In this document: one piece after another, positions 36,601 through 49,878 of the stretch | Position numbering within the stretch: position 1 is the first letter of the stretch | Layout: every line of letters starts with the position of its first letter | Source of the DNA: Apostichopus japonicus | Lineage: Eukaryota; Echinodermata; Holothuroidea; Aspidochirotida; Stichopodidae | Direction of reading: 5' to 3' | Length of the DNA: 61,000 bases | NCBI RefSeq assembly: GCF_037975245.1 | Contig: NC_092563.1 | Span: 20,665,594-20,726,593 of the forward strand | Translations under genes and position numbers: made by a program | Notes under the pieces: generated by a model | The model's input: the letters and a program-made list of their open reading frames with translations, nothing else | The model's database searches: none | Told to the model about the DNA's origin: nothing

Positions 36601-39600
36601 GTAACAAGAACAGTTATAGAATTACGCATTGAATAAAGTATAAGTATCATGTAAGATTGACAAATTTACCGTAACATATTTCCATGCTTTCATCTGATCC
36701 GTCTATGCAATTGGCCAAGCCGTCGCACTCAAGTTGTGGATCAATACACATAGGATCTTCGAAACATTGAAAGCAGTTGTCTCCCTCTAAAGTGAAGGAA
36801 AAAAACAAATCCAGTTTACCGTTTGAATGGCATATTTCTTGGTAAATCACATGGCAAAAGGCATAGCCAGTCAGTGGAGCTGTATACGTGTGAATATGTA
36901 CGTGACGGTGTGTGGGTGTGTGGGTGGGTGGTTTGCGGTGGGGAAGTAGTCAAGTGGTACACAATGAAGAGAAGTTTATACTCCAGTGAGCTTGAAATAA
37001 GGTCGATAGTTATTAGCTATATACGTGCTTATGGGTACACGTAGCTGCATATCGGAATATAAAGCTTATTAAGTGAGAAAACAATTCTTGTTAAAATGAA
37101 AATAATATATCGAGTAATGGTTTTTTTCCCTGATTATAATATTTTGGTCATCAAGTTTCATTTTTGTACTACATATATTGTCCTGGGCGGCGAGAAACTA
37201 GGTTCAATCTGAGGAAGGAGGGGGGGCAGTGATATTACGGGGCAGTGGGACATGTGACTTTGATCTGAGGGGGCCCGTCCTATGTTACCTCCCAACTTTC
37301 CGAAACAAACAACAAAACGTATCTTTGCGTTCCTTACCACTAATGCCAGTATTTGAATATTTTTCAAGCCTCCTTTTTTTATAACTACATATTTGCTCAA
37401 TCTTCCAACAACAGGACCTTTTTTCATTACCATTGTATGCACTTGTTCAACAAAGGTTTTGGAGGGGGGGGGGGGGATTAAGTAACAAAAGGGCACCTTT
37501 AAATAACAAAAATAACAAGGGGTACTTCTTATTTATGAAAAGAGGCACTTTTGTGGTTTTCTGCCTTGGGGAACACCATCGACAAAAGTATTTAACCTGT
37601 TTTATTTAAGTTCGTGAAGTAGCACTATATAGAAATAAATGGATAAACTACCACAATCAACATTATCAAATCTGTGAAACTAAAAGCATAAAATTTTACC
37701 ATTCTTCCTGGAAGTTGGGATGAACGCTGTGTAGCTGAGCACGAAACCTGTGTTATCTGTCGGTACACCGTCTGTAATGAATCGAACCGTGACTTCATTA
37801 CCGGAAGACACCATGTGACGGTATTCTTCGGGTACCGAGCTACCGCAGAGACCGTACAAGCTGCCGCTGAGCTGGGGACTGGAATTCCGACGACCGTCAT
37901 AAAATATTACTTCGTCCTACAGAATATCAAAACAAAAGGAGAAGGGTAAATGAAGAACAGCCTGATTTCAATTCAATGAATATCGGTTGTAGCAGTTTAT
38001 ACAGGCACAATAATAGTATATAATAGATTACCATAACAACACAGTAAACACACTAGACAGTAGTTTCGGTTCATTTTACATACTGAAAGTGCAAACGTTT
38101 CAACTCTTGAAATATTTATATTCGCCATAGACCTCCTACAAACACACACATAGGTTATGCAACCAGCCCACCCACCCCCCCCCCCTCCTCACCGGACCTC
38201 AACACACATAAACGCATACCAAACATATATAGGGTTCAACTGATTTTGGGACGTAAATTAAAATGAAACCATTCGACATGGTGAAGATCTCTCATTAAAT
38301 GAGTCCGTGCAATTTACAAACTAATACGTAAAATAGAATAGGAAATATGATTTTTTTTCTTTTTCTTGTCGCTTAAATGTGCGTGATATAAGTAATTAAT
38401 CTCCACATGGATCCTCTTTAAGTTAATGTAAAACCAATGCCAACCCCATCACACCTCTCCGTGACAGTCATGTCCGACCAAGTAAATAGAAAACAATATA
38501 GACTTATAATTTCGTGGTTTCTCGTGGTTTAATCATACATGTCGAAGGATTTCGCGGAAGTGGGTTAGTTGACAAATAATTCTAGAAAAGAATTAGCAGG
38601 TAGTTAAGTAGATCAACAACGCTATAAACCATGCAGTAAACACCAGCACAAAAGACCTCCATAATTACACCCAATCGCAACGGAGTTAATGTCGGGTATT
38701 GTATATATCGTCATGGCAACATGGCCATTGTTGCCACGCTTCCAGATCGAGTATAACTCTGATATGTTGTGAAATATTGAGCTGTCAATAGAGGGGATAT
38801 TACCACAAACAAATCAAGGTATAGGGTCCATTTCAAACAGCTGTTGGTGTAAGTGATATTGTTTCCAAGTGATATTGTTTCCAAAGGATATGATCTTAAT
38901 GTTGAGCCGATATTGTAAGTGCCATGGTAGTAGCAAACTTTTCCAAGGGATATGATCTCAGTTTAAATGTCAGTCAAGGGAATGTGACTCAACGTTTCCA
39001 AGGGGATATATAATGTAAGTTTGAGCATTCATAGAAGTGTAAGGGGAAATATAGACTAATGTTTTCATGTGTATATATGGTCGGAGCTTGAGCCCTTCTT
39101 GTAAGGGATATTTGAAAAAGTGATCAAACCGGTCTAAAGTTTTGACAGAATTGGGCAACAATACATATTTAAAAAAAGGCTAAGGGCATGTATAACGATT
39201 ATGCCAAAATAATTGAAATACGTGCTAACGTGCATGATGGTTCTAATAAATCAATTTACCAGCGAGATCCTCTAGCATTCTTACGGCACGCGCTAAAACA
39301 ATGGAAACCTCCACAGGAACAGGTCAAACAAACATCTATACCCTTAGTTATCAAAACGATTCCTTTATTCAATAAAAATATAAAAATAAATAAAAATCTT
39401 CTATGTGATTTAAAGAAGATGTCACTCTACCTGGTAACAGTTTAATGAATCGGTAATGTCAAAATTCTCAATTTTTATCACGATTCGATTCCCGGGTGGC
39501 GCCTTGATGGTGACCTTACAATCAAGCTTGTTGGCGTAACGCCCCCTCGAGGCGTGCGAATAGATACGCCCACCAGTGCTCTCCACAAATTGCCAACACG

Positions 39601-42239
39601 AGTTAGAACTGATCGCGTTTTGGAGGAAGGCTGGAATAAAGAAAATAAAAAAAAACAGGAAAATAATAAGTAATTTGAATCGGTGAGTATATTACTAAAA
39701 GAGGTAACATTGGAAACAAATTATTTATGCTAATATATTCCGGGTGATCCTTTAGGCTAAAGGTATATGACCACCTCTATCACGGATCGGAAGTCTTCTT
39801 TTTTTTACATAAGGATGCGTTTGCTCACCCACTGTTCATGGCCTGGATCAGTTTGTACTGTGAATAAGAGACAATTGGTAATCAGTATCAACTGAAGTGT
39901 GTTATAACACCGTAACACGTGTTAGACCTGTCAGCAGATGCTATACTGTGGAAAGTTTGCTAACAGACGAATTCATTACAGAAAGGCTGTTTCAATTAAT
40001 GACTGGTTAGGAGTCTAAAACAACTGTCGCTATGTTTGACTATACTAAGTATACCGTGTCAAGATGGTTCAAATTGCAGATTTTAGGCGTTTTGCAGTAA
40101 AGTGTCATCCACCAAGTTCTTTTAAAATGTGGACGAAATTATTAGCGACACCTTTAGAATGGTCTGATTAGTCCAGTAAATTATAATGCATATAGGATTG
40201 GGTATTTCGTATTTCTTCAGTAGCCACTGGTCATAAATGTAACACATGTTAAGAAATTATACCACACATCAGGTTTCACTGGTTTACGGGTGCTCACTTT
40301 TACCAGTTTTTAGCTGATAAAGCCATGAGCATTGGGTGGTCTGTAAAATATCGATGGGCAAGTGATGGGGTGAGGTGTCAACGAAGTTTTAAAAAGTTCA
40401 AACGAAAATTGAAAACAAAAGAATGGAATTTAACTAGAATATGCGTTCACCGCAATTTTCTGTCAATATGTCATGGTTTCCTTTCAAAACTTCGAAGTGA
40501 ATAGAAGACGCTGCAGCCTGGGCGTCGATATGTATTATATGTAAATAAGTGAAGTATTTCATCGCACCATGAAGAAAATGGTAAAGATAAATTCATTTTC
40601 TAAACTTTTTTATAGTTACTATAGAACGTGTCTCCGTTGAGCAAACAATGGTCTAACAGAAACGAACTAACAATTTTTATACCTTACATATACTTCATTC
40701 TGTTTCCCCCCTCCCTCCCCCCCCCAAAAAAAAAACATATTTGTAAAGGTAAAATAGGCCTCGCAAGTTAAAGTCAACAACAAACAAAGGCCTGTATATA
40801 TTCTGTGCAGTAGAATCACCACCACACAAAGCATATCAACCAAATATGATGAACAATTATTATATGCTGAATGCAAACAGGAAACTATTGTTCAAGCCCG
40901 AGAAACCAAGGCGCCGTTATAGTTTACTGGGAGGGCGGATTGAGGAATAAAATGGCCAAAATAAAAAAGACATATATTTTATGTGTTCATATAATGTGTA
41001 AAATTTCAGAACAAAGATCACAGTAGGAAAGGAAAGAAAAAGCAAGCATACAAGGTTATCTGAAAAACCTCTATTTTAATATATGTCAATATATGACAAC
41101 ATTTACATTATAGTTTATTCTCCTAGAACATCGTCCTTTCTGTTTAACTAACATAATGAGGTTCAGACAATTTACTGGAGGGATAGAAAAGATAATAATG
41201 CCGTTATAGGAGACCAGACGGCAAGATGTTTTACGAGTCATTACAGATGCAGCAATATGAAAAGTATAGTGAAGAAAAAAAAGTAAAAACTATTATCGCG
41301 TGGCGTCCTATAAGTGAACGAAATACGCCCACTCCCCTTCAGCCCGAATATCTGATAGGAAACTATAATAATTATGTATCTGGAAAATAATGCAACAAAA
41401 TATAGTCGGGAAACAAGAAACACGCTTGGAAGGTAAGACTGATGTATAAACTAACCTATTAATTACACAACGCAATTGTTGAAACTGACATGTGGACACA
41501 TGCGCAGAACAAAACACACGATCCAAATAAAAAACAAACCAAGGCTTTGATATTTCTACGAAATCGTTCTTTCCTTTAAAATGGGGAAATTATCAAATTC
41601 TACTCCAAGAAAGTCTTTTAAATCAACCGCAGAAATTTTGGGTGGAATTTATATCACAACTTCAGTTAATGAACCATATGATTATTTAGTAAGAGTTATT
41701 ATTAAAATAGTTCGAGATGTTGTATATAGCTATAAGATTAACGATTACTTTTTCTTTCATTGGTATGGAAATGCAGTAACTCTTCTATGCGAAGTCTTAT
41801 AGGTAAAGCCCGCAGTGAATATACTGTGCATGCTATATATAGTACGCAGACTAATTGCGGCATACAGACATACGCTACTTCCCCATCATTGTGACTAATG
41901 AATTGACGGTAACAGTGGTATGGATCAGTTTATACAATATGACTGAACGACAGATCGTTACGGTTTGTTCGGGCTAAAGACAGGTTAAAGCTGAGTGAGG
42001 GTCATATGTACTTACACCTTAGTAAAGTAAGCCCTGGTAAGGTAAGTACTTGCAAACATCAGGTATACATAGACTATAACCGTATGGGGGAAAAACGGAA
42101 CTTCACTGTACTGAACCCATATATGATAGCACACGGTATAAAGTTTGGTTAAAAATTCGTTTATATACTTATAATGTATCTATATATAAATATATATATA
42201 TAACAATGTACCATATATCATAATAATATATATATATTT

Positions 42240-42270
<31 letters not shown>

Positions 42271-42299
42271 AATATATATATAGATATATATATATATAT

Positions 42300-42348
<49 letters not shown>

Positions 42349-42362
42349 TTATATATATATAT

Positions 42363-42401
<39 letters not shown>

Positions 42402-42413
42402 CTATACACTATA

Positions 42414-42478
<65 letters not shown>

Positions 42479-43482
42479 GATAGGCTATATATATATTTGT
42501 ATATATATATATATATATGTATTGTAACTATACACTATAGAACAGGGAGTTGCGTGACATGTGTGACACTGCACATATACGAGAAACGCAAAGATATGAC
42601 TATGTGATTATATCCCCGGAGATCAAACCCTAGCCCAACCCCTCCCACCTAGTTGTCATGTTATTGATCTTCTCATTCTCCGTCCACCTTCATTAGAGGA
42701 TTTATGAGTAGCATATGACTATATCGGGCAAGGATGTAGTGAACCGCGTTGTTCTGGCCGTCCATCACGGTACATTCGTCCCCCTCCCCCCCCCCCCGCT
42801 CCACCTCTCACTGCACACCCATTCTTTAGAGAAGGAAAAAATGGGTTCCTCTAAATTGGATATTTCATAAATGTTACAGTATAGGCAATGCTGCCAACTC
42901 GTAAAAGTATTGTATCCCGTTGTTATGATGCCATACTAACATAAAATAGACATTTTCTGCAATTAATTTTAATGTAACTAAATATAGGCTGGCAGATAAA
43001 ATCACACATCAACATATAGTGCACTAGATTGAAATATAGTCTAGTATTGTAAAACGCAAACCAAGAATACACATACTATTGCGAACATTTTGTAGGCGGG
43101 GGTTGGGGGAAGCATGTTACAATTAGTTTAATATGTATGCGACGATGAAATAAAAGTGTTGTATAAACAAAATGCTATTCACTAAATTAAATTAATTATT
43201 TTCATCATTTAACTTCTACGTCTCCCTCACAAGATTATTCAAGATTTGACTAATTTAAATTAACGTTAAACTGTTACTTTTCGAATATTTTAGTGCGTAA
43301 TTAGTACTACTGCAATCTGACATATGTGTCATACGAAAATGTGTATATACGAAAATAAAAAAAAATAAAAATACGATATGGACGAAACGGTCAAACTTAC
43401 TGATATTTGATGCAGCTTTTGTGATGGTGAGATTCAGAGGAATTAAAAGAATCACGAATAATAACCTTGCTGGAATGGCCAT
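35056..43482 (-). CDS. CUB + LDLa single-pass membrane protein, five exons (397 aa)
   Basis: Exons on the minus strand: 43482-43401, 39630-39431, 37916-37700, 36786-36670, 35633-35056. All borders are GT-AG and phases (1, 0, 1, 1) agree, giving 1194 nt. The protein has a signal peptide ([17 protein letters not shown], cleavage near 23), a CUB domain with four Cys (39, 65, 92, 118), an LDLa module with six Cys (171-204) and the Ca-binding IDGSDE, a transmembrane helix (about 226-248, [18 protein letters not shown]) and a 149-residue tail rich in Ser, Asn and Tyr. The extracellular order resembles NETO and LRP12-type proteins but with one CUB and one LDLa only. Those families are co-receptors or auxiliary subunits; a similar adaptor role is inference. 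Extra phase-compatible exons cannot be excluded. Confidence 0.85.
36080..36132 (+). repeat. 53-bp dispersed repeat, copy 1
   Basis: GATTATCACACACA, TGTACTGAATA, CAAATTGG and TAGGTGTCC recur in the same order and spacing at 58658-58710. This copy is inside an intron of the CUB/LDLa gene. Confidence 0.7.
36540..36600. repeat. (TA)n microsatellite
   Basis: TA dinucleotides with occasional TACATA, within an intron of the CUB/LDLa gene. Confidence 0.95.
36670..36786 (-). CDS. CUB/LDLa gene, exon 4 (LDLa module)
   Basis: Encodes six cysteines with [14 protein letters not shown] and [11 protein letters not shown], the canonical LDL-receptor class A second half. The first two cysteines are only two residues apart (CFQC), a shortened first loop. 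Acceptor TTCCTTCACTTTAG, donor GTAAAT, phase 1 on both sides. Confidence 0.92.
37700..37916 (-). CDS. CUB/LDLa gene, exon 3 (CUB second half)
   Basis: Encodes [25 protein letters not shown] and [20 protein letters not shown], matching the C-terminal half of a CUB domain (xFYDG, CG, F.SD....GF....Y). Phase 0 in, phase 1 out. Confidence 0.92.
39431..39630 (-). CDS. CUB/LDLa gene, exon 2 (CUB first half)
   Basis: Encodes [40 protein letters not shown] and [11 protein letters not shown]: the first three CUB cysteines and the characteristic CxxxI..PPG...IxI....FD spacing. Acceptor CTTTATTCCAG, donor GTAGAG. Confidence 0.92.
42174..42526. repeat. Compound (TA)n microsatellite with duplicated unique core
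   Basis: About 350 bp of TA and TATAAA units inside intron 1 of the CUB/LDLa gene. The unique word GTAACTATACACTATAGAA (or ATAACTATACACTATAGAA) occurs at about 42398 and 42524, 126 bp apart, so part of the array has been duplicated. Confidence 0.9.
43401..43482 (-). CDS. CUB/LDLa gene, exon 1 (signal peptide)
   Basis: MAIPARLL followed by a hydrophobic core and an AxA-like cleavage site; donor GTAAGT in phase 1 as exon 2 requires. The frame stays open upstream to an ATG at 43656, but that extension would bury the signal peptide, so 43482 (context GTTATGG) is preferred. Confidence 0.75.
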
Positions 43483-44520
43483 AACGGTGACTATGATGAT
43501 ATAAACTGTATCCTGACAAAAATTGAGATGTATAAGAATCCACAGAAAATGATACAGATCGTTATATAAAACGTATGCTATTTCAAACTGATCGAATTGA
43601 CTGTTCGAAAAGCCAACATTGGACTGGTAGAAGGTAAGATTCTTAGTGTTTCCCATATAGTGAGAAATATAAACACTGAATGAAAATGTCTGCTAAAGTT
43701 GCCCTATTAACAAAAAGTGATCACGCAAACCCAACACCAGTCATTCATTCAAGCGTTTCAACGTGTATAGTCGTAGTAAAGCCTTTAATTTCTATAGAGA
43801 GAGGAGGGGGAGAACCTATTGTACAGGTTAAAGCGCTTTGACGGACAGCTGCCAATCGCTCTTGATTAGTGGGTTGTTAAGAGGTACTCAATACGCACGG
43901 GGCACAAATCTTAGTCAATCCTTTAGTAATGAGAGGGCTAAGCTGAATGGAAGCAGAAATGAGGACAATGCGTACTCCAATAATGAAGTGTCAGTTAGGG
44001 TGAGAAGAATAGAGTAAGGAGGGGTCCTAGTTATAGGTGATACCACAATAAGAACCTTACTAGAGACCGTTGAATATACACGTTATTTGGTTTTACCCCT
44101 TGAATGGAGAGACCTTAAGTTTCTCAGTGGGTTTCCTGGGTCCAAGTAAGCCATTGTTAAAAAAAATACACTCACGCCACGGGAACCCTACTTGTCCTCG
44201 TAATGACTAACAGAGTACAATGGAAACTGATTGTTCATCAAATGCCAGCCTTGGAGGGGGAAACTGAAGGTCCATACGAGAGCCCTCAGCAGGCCAGGTG
44301 AATTAAAGTTTTGGATTAAAATGGTTAGCAGGAATTCATGCCGAGTGTATGTGTAGTCTCGGGCCGCAGTACCGGAAATAATCTACGACATATACATAAC
44401 AAGAGTGGCGGTGATACAGGACTAGAGTGGATGAATTTAACATAAAAGAAGAAGATATAATTCCTCCTCAGCATGTCATCAGCCGTATGACTGACATGTA
44501 TGATTAAGTTAATGATGGAA

Positions 44521-44558
<38 letters not shown>

Positions 44559-47500
44559 AAACTATATATAGGGAAACTATATATAGGGAAACTGAGTGAA
44601 AGTTTATTTTTTTCTTTAACCCCAAAATGAATAAGTTAATTAAAAAACAAAGGGTAGAAAGAAGGAGATGCATACCAAAACTATTTCAAAAGAATTTTTC
44701 CCTTTTGTAATTTGTATTTTTATGCAAATCGCTATGAATTAACACGAAAATGAGTAAAATACTGCAGATTCCGGTCCCCTTCCCCCCTTTACAACACCCA
44801 TAAAAGTGCATTCCCCAACCAAACACACCTACGTCTTTGTGTCTGCAACATTTCCATCGGACAACGTATTATGTAAGGGAGGGAGGGAGGAAGGGAGGGT
44901 ATTGTCTCCAACTTTAGTATCATGCTAAAATCATATATTCCACGTTTCAACAGTATGGGCGGTTGGCAGGGAGGGGAGCCAAAACCTGCTATTTGAAGCG
45001 AAAATGGCCACTCACAAATAACGGCCAAAAATAATTTTGCTCCAAATCATACTTACTTTTTACTAAATGTTTGCTTATATAGCTCTATTAATTTCGGTAT
45101 TAATAGAAGGCGTGCCGTCCTCCCCCCTCCCCCCCCCCCCTCCTTCCCTAACTTTTCCGGGTCTCCTTTTCCGACAAATTCTGCATCTATCACCACTGAA
45201 CAGTACAATTTTCGCAAAGATTCTGCATGATTTACTAAATGCTACCAGAGCGATGGGAAGGATTTTTTTTTTCTCATTGAGAGATTTTCTTTTGCATGAG
45301 ACAGTACACTGCTTGACTGGATTGTGAACATGGGCGACAAAATATTTCTAAAATTCGCAACACATTTGGGTACAACACTGATGGATTTTTAAGGTCATTG
45401 TCCATGAAAATGAAAGTGTTAGTTATAGAGAAATGATAATTATTTGCTATGGATCAGAACTGATGATATCAACACAAACTAAATTCGAGAAAATGTACTA
45501 TGTTGATGGAAGATCGGGTTACATATGGATTTCCATCTATATATTTTGTAACGCTCCTTTGACCTCTGGCTGTTTTGATGTTCATATAGCCTGTTTGTGC
45601 ATTGTCTGTACCTCTATCCGATCACTGATGTTGTAAGACTGGTTCGTTGCCTCCCAAAAATTACGTTAGACAATGAAAAACAGTTGGAAATATTTACATA
45701 AGAATGGTAATTGACTGATTGTTCGTGTAACCATGGAGCTATAAACAAAGCTCCATGGTGTAACCTAAAAAGAAAAAAAAACGAATTAAACAAGCTCCAT
45801 TCCAATTATCCAAATATTGATGGTAACCTCGGATATGTTATATTGTTATAGTTTAAGATTTAGACGAATAAACAACCTTGTAATTATCTTATTTTTACTA
45901 TTGTTTCAGTTTTAAATGAGTCTTGTTTTCATCATTCAGGGGTGTTCAATTAATGGGTACCAAAATATGTGAGGAAGGGAGATTCAACAGATTGTTCAAT
46001 ATAATGTATATTACTAACTATTTAGACCCATACAGATGTTGCTATTAAACATAAATGTAATTTTCATTACATTCAAAGTGGTTGAACAAAATTATAGAAA
46101 AATGTTAATGCAATCATAATTAATTTCTTGGTCAATGTTGGTATTTGTTTGCTAAAGTCCCTTATAGAGAGCTGCGAATTGAGTTTACATGTCAGCAACA
46201 TTGGTACATTTAAATATGACGTCAGTCTAGAGATATTTCATTTCAACGACACAATGGCGCATGCGCATGTATGCCACTTGACTGTTCTAACCGCAAAACG
46301 TTGGACATCCATGATAAAGGTGTTACTCTGTGTAATGTGAAACTAATCGGGGGAAGGGTCAGGGGGCAGTTCGTGGAGACTTCTCCTGCCTTTTTAATTT
46401 ATCTTAGACCTTTGTTAATTTGCTCTTCTTGAATTTGCCCAAGTTTTGGGTAAAATACAGAGTAATCGCATCATTGTGTGTGTGAAAAGACCTGCCGAGA
46501 GGGTCGGTGACTACGTAGGGGCCAAAGTGAACAAGGAGCATACATTAAATCCAGCCACCAGTCTTGTTAGTTGTGTTATTATTGAGATATGAAAATTTGC
46601 AGCATATTTATTTTATCTGGATGAAGGCATTGTGCAATAATCGATCAGGTCATAATTGGGCTACACCAACAACTATCGAAGCATTAACGTGCCGCCAAAA
46701 TGTTAAGACCCTTCTGTAAATAGAAGCAGCAAAATTGCAACAAAAATGACAAATCCCTTGAATCGATATTAAGTGAGAATTTCACCATTGTGATGCAAAA
46801 TGACTATTTTATCAAATTCCATAAATTTAACGATTCGCAAGAAAATGATAAAATTGACCACTTAAGTGTAATTTACCAATTCGATATTTTGCAACAAAAT
46901 AATGATATAGGCCTACTCTCAGAAAATCATCATTTCAACCATGTTTAGCAAATGATAAATTGATCACTTCATAAGTAATCTCATAAAATCAACAAGTTGC
47001 CTAAAACAAAAGAAGATAAATTACGCTCGTACCTAGAATGTCATTATTTCAACATTTTGAATCAAAATGACGATTTGCAACCAAATTTCAGTGACAAATG
47101 TTAACGTTTTGACGCCACCTTCAATTTTCCATAAAAGAAACTACTTCTGTTTTTCCTTGATACTTAAAAATATTGTCATTAGAATACATTCCACGCAAAG
47201 ATATCTCAGCAACGTCACAAGGCATCAAGAAGATAGAACGAGTTGGGCCAACTCGTTTATTATGACTTGCTGTGGGTGGGAATAACTTAGAAAACAGGAA
47301 GGGATTTCTTTTTTTCTTCTCAGTTAAGGATACAATCAACTCTAGACCGAAAAATCCAACACATATTCTGGTTCCCGTAATGTTAACAATCAAAATCCCG
47401 AATCTAAAAATCGAACAATCCAAGGCCATCTATGTAGCTTAATGACGTGTAGGTCGAATATGTGTCTAATTAGAATTGCCAGAATCAATACGCGCCTACT

Positions 47501-47766
47501 GCTGAGATAAAGGTCTAATACTGTTAATTCTGATACCATAGCGATCGTGCATATTAATTGTGCCACCTTCAGTGACATAACTGTCACCATTGGGCCGGTG
47601 GCGTTAAGTTACAAGAGGCGTAAGCATACTAACATCGAACCTTTTCCCCCCGGCCTTTCAAACTAATGTTCCCATTGGTGTTATAACTTAAATGTAACTG
47701 AAACCAGATCATGCATGCATGGGTATAAAATGGCGTTACCGTGCATTGATTCAACATGGGCCGTGT
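43483..47766. other. Intergenic DNA upstream of the CUB/LDLa gene
   Basis: No gene recognised. Includes a (TA)n tract with three GGGAAACTATATATA units (about 44523-44594), a GGGA-rich tract (44876-44900), C-rich homopolymer runs (45119-45142), and a degenerate stretch (46780-47110) in which CAAAATGA(C/T) and GATAAA(A/T)TTGA(C/T)CACTT words recur. The promoter of the minus-strand gene should lie just above 43482 but no element was identified. Confidence 0.4.
44523..44594. repeat. (TA)n followed by three 15-bp units
   Basis: TA array running into GGGAAACTATATATA repeated about three times. Confidence 0.9.
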
Positions 47767-48365
47767 ATGGCAAGCCATATGGGACAAACACTGCATAATA
47801 TATCCGCGTAATTAATTGGAATTTATACGCGTATTAATTGGAATATATACGCGTATATATTATTAGCCAATCATATGGCTTAAATATATCCGCGTATTAA
47901 TTCGAATATATACACGTATTAATTCGAATATATACACGTATTAAATAAAATACATATGTGGATTTGATTTGATTTGATTTGATTTGATTTGATTTATTTT
48001 GTTTTTTCACGTGCAAATATACAATGTGAAAGGAAGTCTTCTATAAAGCATACAATAGCTTAACAATGTAGAAGACTCCCTGAAGAAAGAAAAGAGAAGA
48101 AAAAATTAAAAACCAAATTAAATCCAATATATGCACGGATTAAATCCAATATATGCACGGATTAATTAGAATATATACGAAAAAACATTTCCGCTCTTGC
48201 TGTGTACATATACCAACGATAAATGTTTTGACCGACTCGCGAGATCGCTTCAAAAAGCGAAACTTTACACATGTACAACACATGTATATTCGAATTAATA
48301 CGCGTATATATTCGAATTAATACGCGGATATATTATGCGGTGTTTGTCCCACATGGCTTGCCATA
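47767..48365. mobile_element. 0.6-kb miniature inverted-repeat element with subterminal repeats
   Basis: Left end ATGGCAAGCCATATGGGACA (47767) and the reverse complement of the right end (TATGGCAAGCCATGTGGGAC, from 48365) match. The inverted match continues through AAACAC(T/C)GCATAATATATCCGCGTA, about 100 bp including degenerate parts. Behind each end lie tandem 22-bp units of the type CGCGTATTAATTCGAATATA. The element is flanked by GCCGTGT on both sides (47760-47766 and 48366-48372), a likely 7-bp target duplication. A (GATTT)n tract (47958-47990) lies inside. No transposase gene, so non-autonomous. Superfamily not assigned. Confidence 0.85.
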
Positions 48366-48509
48366 GCCGTGTGCATGTTTACAGTATAGTCTATATGTGT
48401 GTAAGTAAACATCTTTACCGCATGCATCATGGCTATGAGTTGAAGAGGGATAGACGGACTGGGTGGGATATGCTGCCAATATATTCCCCGGAACGACTTG
48501 ACCAGCTTT

Positions 48510-48810
48510 AATAATAATCATAATTTATTTTTATGACGGTTAAGCGACCACGAATGTGGGACGAACCCGCAAGGGCTATGGATTACAACTAGCACGTCGG
48601 GTGTCTTCCAATTCAACATTTTAACGCAAATTTGGAATATCTGCAGTTTAGTAAGTCATTTCGGATGGGAAAACCGTAGATTGCTCTTGGATGAAAAAAA
48701 ACCCCCACCTTACTATGACCCGGCCGGGGATCGAACCCCCAACCTCCCGATTGCTTAAGCCTCATTGCATCACATTCCAGAGCCTTTATCCACTCGGCCA
48801 CAGCACCTGC
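48510..48810 (-). mobile_element. tRNA-derived SINE
   Basis: Minus strand starts GCAGGTGCTGTGGCCGAGTG, with an RNA polymerase III A box TGGCCGAGTGG (48800-48790) and B box GGTTCGATCCC (48737-48727), spaced as in a tRNA. The TGGCCGAGTGG head with a long variable region resembles Ser/Leu tRNAs. A body of about 200 bp follows and ends in an AT-rich TTATTATTAA tail near 48510. The 68-codon open frame across it is the usual SINE artefact. Confidence 0.8.
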
Positions 48811-48819
48811 TATCGTCAA

Positions 48820-49878
<1,059 letters not shown>

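Noticed and set aside
37625-37900. Minus-strand 91-codon open frame over the CUB exon
   Set aside because: It is an off-frame shadow; the CUB similarity is in another frame of the same strand.
42180-42607. TY/YI-repeat open frames, also at 49658-49942 and 55952-56299
   Set aside because: Translations of (TA)n microsatellites.
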